Shown: positions 32,498 to 39,951 of the stretch, piece after piece
Numbering within the stretch: position 1 is the stretch's first letter
How the letters are laid out: each line of letters begins with the position of its first letter
Virus record (IMG/VR): IMGVR_UViG_3300009181_003407
Coordinates: 1 to 48,873 of that record
DNA length: 48,873 bases
Reading direction: 5' to 3' (one strand)
Origin: a virus
Program-made: the position numbers and the translations under genes
The notes under the pieces: model-generated
Seen by the model: only the letters and a program-made list of their open reading frames with translations
Database searches by the model: none
Told to the model about the DNA's origin: nothing

Positions 32498-35400
32498 ATG
32501 ATGACTAATAATTTCGATATCCTTCCAACAATCGTTAGAAAAATATACTCACCGGCAGTTGTAAATGATCGTCTAATATACAAACACGACAAGATTGTGT
32601 TTGTCGGTATTGCCGGAACGTGCGGATATTCTATTCTAGCAAAAGACACGGTTTTGTCTCTTAGAAAAGAAGGATATTTGGTAAACTATCTGCCATACGG
32701 AAATGAAAACGTCGAACATGACAAAGGGTTTTATGATGAAATCTATACAGATCAATTTGACGAGGCTGAATCGACGTGTTATATCATCAATACCCCTCCT
32801 TTTATATTTGAAACACTCTATCGAGATTTTTTATCTGAAAGAGTAAAAAACAAAGCCGTATATGGATTTCCACTATGGGAGTCTGAATATGTGCATCCCG
32901 ATTATATTCGTCAAATAAACCAGTATTGTACTGGACTTATTGTTTGTTCGGAATGGAATAAGACAACATTTCTTGAATGTGGGGTGACAAGAAACATTGA
33001 ATTGAAAAAATATAACCCTAGATTGCCAGAAAAACTGACGGATAGATTGGAGTCTATAAAGTTTGTAGAAAGTAATTCGGTGTTATATGGTAAAACTAAT
33101 TGTTTACAGTCATCGTTAAATTACTATAGCATCGGGCAATGGACGCAGCGAAAAGGAGTGACAGAAACGATAGAATATTTTTGTGAATCATTTCAGTCGA
33201 ACGAAAACGTTGCACTGATACTAAAAACGAATTACCTTCATCATAACGAATTCGACATTAACATCTGTCATGATAGAATCAAATCTATTGTAGCCAAATA
33301 TCCAAACTGTCCACCGATATATTTGATAACCAAACAGTTATCAAATACAGAATTGTACAACATACACTCTGCTGGCGATGTATATCTTTCAATGACGAAA
33401 TCTGAAGGAATAGGATTGGGCGCATTAGCTGCTGCAAACTATAAAAAACAAGTAATCATTACAGGATATGGTGCACAAAAAGAGTATCTGAATCAATTTG
33501 AAGGCATTCATTTTGTGGAGTATAAACTGCATCCTGCTGAAGACGATTTGAACTTCGGTATGGATCTTGACAATCAGTTTTGGTCACATCCAGATAAAGA
33601 TAGTGCTATCACAGCCATAAAAACTACGTACAAAAGTCGTGTGGAGAAAAAAGAAGTCGCAAGCATGAACAACATTGTATATTTGGGTAGAGGTTGGTAC
33701 GCAAAAGAAAAAAATGAAAACGGATTGGTCTACAGGTGGACTAGCATTGCGTCTGAAATTTTTGTTGTCAACAAAGATGGATGGGAAACACTCAATATTA
33801 CGACCACAAATCAATACACAGATAAAGTGATTGTATTTTTGGTAAAACGAAAGAACAAACATGAATATGAATCTGTCCACGAACAACAATACAGCATAGG
33901 ACAATTGGTTAATGTTACCATTTCTCTTGATAACGTCGAAGAAATAAAGATTGTAAGTGATTGCTTTTGTCCATCCGAAGTAAATCTAAGCGAAGACAAG
34001 AGAAAATTGTCATTGTACATCAACGAGTTTGTATTTGGTCGTAATGAAAATTCGTATGTTCACCAATTGAGGGATATTAAAGATGTGCCGCTTGACATCA
34101 TAAGCCCTAAAATCTTGGTGGACAAAACGGATGCCTACTTTCAAATGCATAACACAACGCCATTTGAAGCCACGGTTAATAATGTAACGGTGTTGATCAC
34201 ATGTCACGGTGACAGAGTAAACTTCGGAAAGCGAGCATACTCGTCGGTGTTGGAATCTGGTATAAAAAACGTGGTACTTGTAGTATCAGGAAACAATCAA
34301 GAATACATTGATTGGGCAGTCAGTCTAAATGATGAACAGAAAAAGTCTGTGGTCATTATCAACGAAGACAAATCTAATAATCTATGTTGGATTGAGGGAT
34401 TACGTGTTATTAACACCAAGTGGTCTATCATACTACACGACGATGATATTCTAACCAAAAACATCACCGATGAACTTTCATACTTGAATGAAACACACTC
34501 ATTTGGAATATGGAATGGTGTAGTAGAAATAACACCGTCCGACCAAATTGAAGAAAATAAAACCATAGATTTGTGTGTGCGCAGAGGAACATATTCTACA
34601 AAGGTGGTTCGCGATCTCATTCAGAAATATCCTCTGACTATTTCCCCTATTCACGGTGTATTTCCTACTAAGAAATTGATTGACTGTTTATCAAAATGGG
34701 AAACTGAATTTGGAAACAATACTGAATTCTACAAACGACCTACGTTCGTGGTAGGAAACGATATATTCATATGGTTGTATTTTACCGAAAACAAAAGCGA
34801 TATATGTTTTATAACACCGACCGTATGTTCCAAATGTGTAGCGCATATAGAAAGTGCAACTATTGTTGATTTGAATTCAGAAAAGTCATTCAAACAGATA
34901 TACTCCAAGGTAAAAGACTTCTACATCAAGAAGACTATTACTAACGGAATGATTTTGTATTTGCCTGATCTGAGTAAAAAACATTTGATGTGTTTAGATA
35001 ATTTTAGAGACTACCACATGTCACAATACAATGTGCCTGTAGTAGTATACTCCGACACTGAACTTGATATTCCATCAAAATATAACGTCAAGTTTGTAAA
35101 GATCGATAAAATTCCATATATGAACGCCGGAATTCATGAGAGATCAAACAAGTATTCGTTCTGGTCATTTGTAGATGGACTCAAAATTGCAAGAGATTTG
35201 GGATGGAACTACTTTTTTGGATATGAGTGGGACTGTAAAGTAGGAAGTGATTATTGGTATGATACACTGTGGCAAGAACATCTATCATGGCCATATGATC
35301 CGATTGTAACAGGCACACCTGTAATGAAATGTCCATCACTATGTTCTGGAAACATGATGATGGGAACTACAGATTATCGATACAACTACGCAAAACAGTG

Positions 35401-35740
35401 CAAAGTAGATATGTTAGTCGAAGATATATCGGATTTTGCAATCTATACTAATGGAGCATTGACATTCTATAACACTGATAAAACAATTGGGTATTTTTCA
35501 TCCGAAGTGAACGGTTTGATTACTGACAAATCAAATCATGTAAACCAAACAGGACCGTGGGATTATTGTCTTGGTGTTAGAATCATGAAAGATTTAAAAG
35601 AAAATGCATTCAAACACGTTGGGTGGTTACCATCTTCATATTCAGGATGCAGTGACAACTTCTATAGTCAAGATCAAAGAAACTATATGTTGAAATCCAA
35701 AATGAAGGTGGCAATTCATCAATACAAGTATTCAGACTAA
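32498..35740 (+). CDS. Three-domain glycosyltransferase (GT-B + GT-A + GT-A-like)
   Basis: The 1080-aa protein has at least four parts. Residues about 25-390 are a GT4-type GT-B enzyme (VFVGIAGTCGYS loop; IGQWTQRKG; VYLSMTKSEGIGLGALAAA). Residues about 400-530 are beta-rich with no known motif. Residues about 560-830 are a GT2-type domain (VTVLITCHGDRVNF, WSIILHDDDILT with DDD). Residues about 835-1080 are another GT-A-like domain (YFFGYEWDCKV, GPWDYCLG). One chain could add two or three sugars in sequence. It follows the small replisome-linked genes by 17 nt and precedes more glycan genes. Domain functions are inferred from motifs. Confidence 0.78.
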   Translation: MMTNNFDILPTIVRKIYSPAVVNDRLIYKHDKIVFVGIAGTCGYSILAKDTVLSLRKEGYLVNYLPYGNENVEHDKGFYDEIYTDQFDEAESTCYIINTPPFIFETLYRDFLSERVKNKAVYGFPLWESEYVHPDYIRQINQYCTGLIVCSEWNKTTFLECGVTRNIELKKYNPRLPEKLTDRLESIKFVESNSVLYGKTNCLQSSLNYYSIGQWTQRKGVTETIEYFCESFQSNENVALILKTNYLHHNEFDINICHDRIKSIVAKYPNCPPIYLITKQLSNTELYNIHSAGDVYLSMTKSEGIGLGALAAANYKKQVIITGYGAQKEYLNQFEGIHFVEYKLHPAEDDLNFGMDLDNQFWSHPDKDSAITAIKTTYKSRVEKKEVASMNNIVYLGRGWYAKEKNENGLVYRWTSIASEIFVVNKDGWETLNITTTNQYTDKVIVFLVKRKNKHEYESVHEQQYSIGQLVNVTISLDNVEEIKIVSDCFCPSEVNLSEDKRKLSLYINEFVFGRNENSYVHQLRDIKDVPLDIISPKILVDKTDAYFQMHNTTPFEATVNNVTVLITCHGDRVNFGKRAYSSVLESGIKNVVLVVSGNNQEYIDWAVSLNDEQKKSVVIINEDKSNNLCWIEGLRVINTKWSIILHDDDILTKNITDELSYLNETHSFGIWNGVVEITPSDQIEENKTIDLCVRRGTYSTKVVRDLIQKYPLTISPIHGVFPTKKLIDCLSKWETEFGNNTEFYKRPTFVVGNDIFIWLYFTENKSDICFITPTVCSKCVAHIESATIVDLNSEKSFKQIYSKVKDFYIKKTITNGMILYLPDLSKKHLMCLDNFRDYHMSQYNVPVVVYSDTELDIPSKYNVKFVKIDKIPYMNAGIHERSNKYSFWSFVDGLKIARDLGWNYFFGYEWDCKVGSDYWYDTLWQEHLSWPYDPIVTGTPVMKCPSLCSGNMMMGTTDYRYNYAKQCKVDMLVEDISDFAIYTNGALTFYNTDKTIGYFSSEVNGLITDKSNHVNQTGPWDYCLGVRIMKDLKENAFKHVGWLPSSYSGCSDNFYSQDQRNYMLKSKMKVAIHQYKYSD

Positions 35741-35742
35741 AT

Positions 35743-36390
35743 ATGAACATCTATACATTTTATGAAAACTTGACTCCTGTCAACCATGAGAATAAATTGC
35801 TTCTGGAGCTTTGGAAAAAGAGTTGGACATATAATGGATGGAATCCAATCGTGTTGAGTTTGGAAGATTCTAAGAAAAATCCAAGATATCAACAGTTTTA
35901 TGACATTTGTAATACATTTCCAACCATCAACCAAAAACAATATGAAATGATATGTTACCTCCGATGGCTTGCAATGGAGAATAAAAGAGGATGGTGTACC
36001 GATTATGATGTAATTAATTACTCGTTCAAACCTATAAGTTTTGGAGAACAAACGGTATCAGCAACAGGTAGCATGGGTGGATCTACCATTTATGGAAACG
36101 AACATTTCTACAAAAATGTTGTAGAAACAATCACAAGTTATGTTCCCGACGAAACGGATGGATTTGAATCAGATGGAGTTTTTACGCCTCATGTATCGGA
36201 TTTGTACATAATGGACAAAAAGTTCAAAGCCGAAACTGTGTGTTTGGTGGAACATCGATACAATACATCGGGATATGAGACCTCTCCATTGGTACATTAT
36301 GCTAATTCGTATATAAACCGAAGTGGAACAACAAGACTGAAAGCTATATTCAAAGACCAACGAAGTAATATTTTTTATGAATCAAATTGA
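35743..36390 (+). CDS. GT-A glycosyltransferase-like (GT32/DXD sugar-binding type)
   Basis: The 215-aa protein has SWTYNGWNPIVLS near 28-40 and YEMICYLRWLAMENKRGWCTDYDVINYSF near 67-95. The RWLA...GxxxDxDV combination is the donor-binding segment of the Gly_transf_sug/GT32-like group, with D-Y-D as DxD. It starts two bases after the 1080-aa gene and overlaps the propeller gene by 14 nt. Sugar transfer is likely; specificity unknown. Confidence 0.65.
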   Translation: MNIYTFYENLTPVNHENKLLLELWKKSWTYNGWNPIVLSLEDSKKNPRYQQFYDICNTFPTINQKQYEMICYLRWLAMENKRGWCTDYDVINYSFKPISFGEQTVSATGSMGGSTIYGNEHFYKNVVETITSYVPDETDGFESDGVFTPHVSDLYIMDKKFKAETVCLVEHRYNTSGYETSPLVHYANSYINRSGTTRLKAIFKDQRSNIFYESN

Positions 36391-37744
36391 AAAAACGGAA
36401 AGATACACTCTGTTTAACGAACACATCTTTGATTTATTTGGTTTTTTCGAACTGGAACAAGATCAGAACGGAACAAAGTTCAGATGGACAGAAGGAGTAT
36501 TCAAAGTAAAACCACAAGTAGTGGTAAAGAATGTATGTATTCATTTCATAAGTTTGTTTAACAGTCCTTTTGTTGTCTTCGTTGAGAACGAAACAAAAAA
36601 CATAAAGACGGAACTATTTGTAGAGGCAGGAAAAGAATACGTGTTGAGTATTCCTGTTGTGGATAAGCCAACAATTTCTTTTTATACTCAATTTCACGTT
36701 CCAAACATAAACGGTGATACTCGTGATCTAGCCGTCCGTGTTAAAAACTTGTTTCCGTCCACACTTGATATAGATAACGTTGAGTTTGTAGATGTAAAAG
36801 ATATCGAATCAATAAAAATTAAAGAAACCGATGACTGGGAGTCTAGAAAAGTTCATTTCATGGAGATCGAGGTTTCAAAACAGAAACCTGACGTTGAGAT
36901 AGTTCCGTTCAATTATACAGATCGTAATTTTCAGTTCAATTCATGTATATTCCAATTCAATCAAAAGACTTACATACTCACTCGCAACTTTGTAAAATTG
37001 TTACGTAATGTTTCAGTGAATAAATTGCGTCTTTATGAATTTGAGACTATGAAAGAAATTGATTTAATCATAAACTCAACTTATGAAGATGAACAATATG
37101 AAGATCCTCGAGCATTTGTTCATAATAATCGGGTGTATGTAAGTTGTGCAAATCATATTTATGGAGATAGATCCTTGATTCATCAGAAGATATTAGTTTT
37201 TGATGAAAACTTCAAACATGTTGATATTATTTCAATACGATATGGAAAAAACGGAAAATCGATATTAGAAAACATCGGTGTAGAAAAAAATTGGACATTC
37301 TTTGTACAAGACGATAAACTAATGTGTATATACAAAATATCTCCACACACGGTTTTGCATCTTGATTGGGATGGAGATGTAATTTGTGAATACAAAACCC
37401 ATTTTGATGTAAAGTCTAAATGGATTTGCGGAGAGTGTAGAGGCGGAACAAATCCTATACTGAAGGATGGCCTTTATCATTCTTTTTTCCATAGTAGTGT
37501 TCCGTGGAAACGTGCTCGTAGACGTTATGTAATGGGTAAATACTCGTTTGAACCTATTGCGCCGTATCGAATTGTAAACATATCAAATGAACCTATATTG
37601 TGGGGAAATGAATCAGATCAAATGATTTTTCCAAATCATAACCCACTCGTCATATTTCCATGTGGATCTATCATTGATGATCAGAATAGGTTTGTTGTCA
37701 GTTTTGGTTTGAATGATGAGAAAACGGGCATTATAAAACTATGA
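36377..37744 (+). CDS. GH130-like beta-propeller protein
   Basis: The 455-aa protein has an N-terminal beta domain (1-170), then a five-bladed propeller pattern with YEDPRAF (EDPR 242-245), VEKNWTFF (EKNW 303-306) and CRGGTNPIL (355-359) plus HNPLVIFPCG near the end. These are GH130 mannoside-phosphorylase landmarks (EDPR, EKNW). GH130 enzymes phosphorolyse or hydrolyse beta-mannosidic links, so it may trim a glycan or, running in reverse, build one. The N-terminal extension is unusual. It overlaps its neighbours by 14 and 4 nt. The fold assignment is fairly good, the activity open. Confidence 0.66.
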   Translation: MNQIEKTERYTLFNEHIFDLFGFFELEQDQNGTKFRWTEGVFKVKPQVVVKNVCIHFISLFNSPFVVFVENETKNIKTELFVEAGKEYVLSIPVVDKPTISFYTQFHVPNINGDTRDLAVRVKNLFPSTLDIDNVEFVDVKDIESIKIKETDDWESRKVHFMEIEVSKQKPDVEIVPFNYTDRNFQFNSCIFQFNQKTYILTRNFVKLLRNVSVNKLRLYEFETMKEIDLIINSTYEDEQYEDPRAFVHNNRVYVSCANHIYGDRSLIHQKILVFDENFKHVDIISIRYGKNGKSILENIGVEKNWTFFVQDDKLMCIYKISPHTVLHLDWDGDVICEYKTHFDVKSKWICGECRGGTNPILKDGLYHSFFHSSVPWKRARRRYVMGKYSFEPIAPYRIVNISNEPILWGNESDQMIFPNHNPLVIFPCGSIIDDQNRFVVSFGLNDEKTGIIKL

Positions 37745-38430
37745 AATTTGAAAATCTAAAAAGACAAGTATTGTTTGTGGTGTTGACGTGTGAAAAATAT
37801 GACACGCGAATCAATACATACAGAGACACTATTGGTGAGTTTGTAGATTGTATCTTTGCATCGGACCACGAAGATGTACATCGCAACATCATAAAAACAT
37901 CAGAAAAAAAAGACTATACAAGCGCTGAAGAAAAACAAATCAACATCACAAATATGTTGATTACACTTAGGTCCAATTGTGGGAAATATCTGTTAGATAC
38001 TTACAATTGGATCTTTTTTTGTGATTGTGACACGTTTGTTGATTTATTAACTTTTGAAAAATCCATGCCTTCACTAGATGAAAGATTTGTGTATGGACTT
38101 ATCATAAACAAAACGATATCAATTGAAAACCCAATATTCACAGATCCGCATGTTCCTAATAACTTTGAATATTTATCCGGAGGAGGTGGGTTTTTGGTAC
38201 ATTCAAATATCATACGTAAACTTGTTCCATTCAAAAATTACCAAACTGGATCAGCGGATGTGTCAATGAGTCTAAACTTGTACCACAACCAAATTCAAAT
38301 CAAACAATACGAACTCAGTGTACAACATTTGAATTGCATGGATGCAATAAAAGCTACCGGGTCGCCAATACTAGAAATAAACAGTGCAATGCGACACTTA
38401 AACCAAAAAATAAATGTTGAAAGAATATAA
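37741..38430 (+). CDS. GT31/Fringe-like glycosyltransferase
   Basis: The 229-aa protein has VLFVVLTCEKYDTRI near 10-24, IFFCDCDTFVDL with DxD at D95-D97, and FEYLSGGGGFLVHSN near 142-156. The LSGGGGF/LxGGAG segment after DDT/DCDTF is the Fringe/GT31 signature. It would be a metal-dependent beta-1,3-type sugar transferase by family analogy. It starts with a 4-nt overlap (ATGA) with the propeller gene and ends 5 nt before a GT25 gene. Confidence 0.75.
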   Translation: MKFENLKRQVLFVVLTCEKYDTRINTYRDTIGEFVDCIFASDHEDVHRNIIKTSEKKDYTSAEEKQINITNMLITLRSNCGKYLLDTYNWIFFCDCDTFVDLLTFEKSMPSLDERFVYGLIINKTISIENPIFTDPHVPNNFEYLSGGGGFLVHSNIIRKLVPFKNYQTGSADVSMSLNLYHNQIQIKQYELSVQHLNCMDAIKATGSPILEINSAMRHLNQKINVERI

Positions 38431-38435
38431 AAAAC

Positions 38436-39104
38436 ATGACTAAATTACCAAAAATGTTTTGTCTCACATTAAAAGAGACCCATGTTCGTAGACAATACGC
38501 TGAAGATCATTTCAAACAACATGGTTTGGACGTGACTTTTTTTGAAGGAATTCACGGAAAACAATTTGGACTTAATACAGTAATTCCTTATATGGATGAT
38601 CAACCCGAATGGAAATTGGGCGATGGACCTCAATATTACATTACACAAGGACACGTGGGTTGTATTCTATCACATTATATGTTATGGAAAACTATTAGTT
38701 ATTTGCCAGATGACGAGTATCTTATATTTGAAGATGATGTGGTTCTATGTGACAACTTTAAAGAGAAGTTACTTGATTACAAATCACGATTGCCTGACGA
38801 TTGGCAGTATGTGTTTGTAGGACATTGTTGTCTTGTGGACGAATCATGTAGATATAAGCAGGCTGATAATATTTATACAACATCACATCCTCCTATGTGT
38901 ACACATGCGTATATGATTAAAAAGGAGTCAACAAAAGTATTGATTGAAACAAACAGTATAGCATGGTCACATATTGATATTCAGATACAAAAACGAACAT
39001 TGTGGGATCGGAAATTAAAGTATTATGTATGTTTACCAGCTCTCGCCGAACAAATCTCTATCAATTGGCCAACCGATCCAAACTTTAAATCACTGACATC
39101 ATGA
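38436..39104 (+). CDS. GT25-family LPS-type glycosyltransferase
   Basis: The 222-aa protein shows the GT25 pattern: MFCLTLKETHVRRQYAEDHF, FFEGIHGK, QGHVGCILSHYMLW at 71-84, IFEDDVVL with EDD at 99-101, and HPPMCTHAYMIKKES. GT25 enzymes add galactose or glucose to lipooligosaccharide. It is the last gene of the plus-strand glycan block and converges with the gene at 39151; a hairpin sits between them. Confidence 0.85.
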   Translation: MTKLPKMFCLTLKETHVRRQYAEDHFKQHGLDVTFFEGIHGKQFGLNTVIPYMDDQPEWKLGDGPQYYITQGHVGCILSHYMLWKTISYLPDDEYLIFEDDVVLCDNFKEKLLDYKSRLPDDWQYVFVGHCCLVDESCRYKQADNIYTTSHPPMCTHAYMIKKESTKVLIETNSIAWSHIDIQIQKRTLWDRKLKYYVCLPALAEQISINWPTDPNFKSLTS

Positions 39105-39129
39105 TAAATCCGATATTCTGAAGTGCAAT

Positions 39130-39159
39130 AGTTTATGATTGTTGTAATTGTCATAAACT
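39130..39159. terminator. Hairpin between convergent genes
   Basis: AGTTTATGA (39130-39138) and TCATAAACT (39151-39159) are exact inverted repeats with a 12-nt loop. The hairpin lies between the GT25 stop and the stop of the opposing gene, whose TGA it includes. There is no U-run on either strand, so it is not a textbook intrinsic terminator; it could be a bidirectional RNA 3'-end stabiliser. Confidence 0.4.
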
Positions 39160-39822
39160 GATGGGGAAAAATGGAGAATAAAAAATTGGAGAATGAAGAT
39201 GTGTGCTTTTGCCTGGTATAGACGTTGCAACTTTTCGACTTTTTGATCTGAGTTCTATAAACGTACAATAATCCCAACAACCATTGGGTGTTAAATGTAT
39301 GTTTTTAAACCACACATCACGATCTTCACGCAATGTCCGTCTTGAACATGCAAATGTGCCGGTTGTAGAATTGGTATACTTCCAATGGCTATTATCCGTC
39401 ATGAATAACGTAGTTACTTCGCCAAGAGACGTGATTTCTGGGTTTTTATGAGGATGTTGATTATATTTGTCTGGATGATCGTACAAAGTAACATATTCAG
39501 AATGTTGTAAACCCTCATGAATCAGTATATCCGATTTTTCCAAATGAAAATAGTCGTCTTCCACCAGATATAATTCTTCATCGTCGGAGAAATTGTCTAT
39601 GCAAAAATTGATTTTGTCTATCATCCATTGTTGTCTTCCTCTAACTTTGTTTTCTAAGTATTTTGGGTTGAACGACTGTATAAACCGTGTTAAACCGTCA
39701 CTTAAACCGTCACCGAGAACGTATATGTTGTGACTTTTAAACGAGGAAAACAAATTTTCACATACTTTTTCTTTCGAAAACTTAGAATTTGTATTTTCAC
39801 AAATAGATAATATAATATTCAT
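39151..39822 (-). CDS. GT-A glycosyltransferase-like protein
   Basis: The 223-aa protein has YVLGDGLSDGLTRFI near 34-48, ELYLVEDDYFHLEKS with EDD as DxD-equivalent near 87-89, and GTFACSRRTLRED near 154-166, typical of a GT-A acceptor loop. Its N-terminal strands (MNIILSICENTNS) also fit. It is a single minus-strand gene facing the plus-strand glycan block, with a possible T4-late-like promoter about 105 nt upstream. Sugar specificity unknown. Confidence 0.6.
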   Translation of the reverse strand: MNIILSICENTNSKFSKEKVCENLFSSFKSHNIYVLGDGLSDGLTRFIQSFNPKYLENKVRGRQQWMIDKINFCIDNFSDDEELYLVEDDYFHLEKSDILIHEGLQHSEYVTLYDHPDKYNQHPHKNPEITSLGEVTTLFMTDNSHWKYTNSTTGTFACSRRTLREDRDVWFKNIHLTPNGCWDYCTFIELRSKSRKVATSIPGKSTHLHSPIFYSPFFPISL

Positions 39823-39939
39823 ATTAAATAAATACGGTGTATATCTCGTAAAATAAAAGTATTTGGGGTTTTGCCGATATTTAACGTGCGGGTATGAAAA
39901 AAATCATCTATTTCGGTATATATGGGATATTTATAGGCT
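39823..39939. other. Divergent intergenic region with uORF and hairpin
   Basis: These 117 AT-rich bases separate a minus-strand glycosyltransferase from the plus-strand ArdC-like gene. They contain a minus-strand TATAAATA (39928-39935), an 18-codon plus-strand mini-ORF (39894-39950) and the left arm of a hairpin around the ArdC start. Promoters for both directions should lie here; none is certain. Confidence 0.5.
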
Positions 39940-39950
39940 ATGACCTATAA
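39894..39950 (+). other. 18-codon upstream ORF overlapping the ArdC-like start
   Basis: ATG at 39894 opens an 18-residue hydrophobic peptide (MKKIIYFGIYGIFIGYDL) whose TAA at 39948-39950 lies 11 nt inside the next coding sequence, in another frame. Its translation would melt the hairpin that holds the ArdC start. A weak purine stretch (GCGGGT) precedes it. Candidate leader peptide only. Confidence 0.25.
39928..39935 (-). promoter_or_regulatory. TATAAATA on the minus strand, T4-late-like
   Basis: The exact T4 late -10 octamer reads on the minus strand about 105 nt upstream of the start at 39822. It also overlaps the left arm of the hairpin near the ArdC-like start, so it may be incidental. 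Confidence 0.25.
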
Positions 39951-39951
39951 A
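39930..39951 (+). promoter_or_regulatory. Hairpin with the ArdC-like start codon in its loop
   Basis: TTTATAGG (39930-39937) and CCTATAAA (39944-39951) are perfect 8-bp inverted repeats; the 6-nt loop CTATGA holds the ATG at 39940. In mRNA this would sequester the start region, and no clear Shine-Dalgarno precedes it. Translational control is plausible, especially with the overlapping upstream mini-ORF. Confidence 0.4.
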
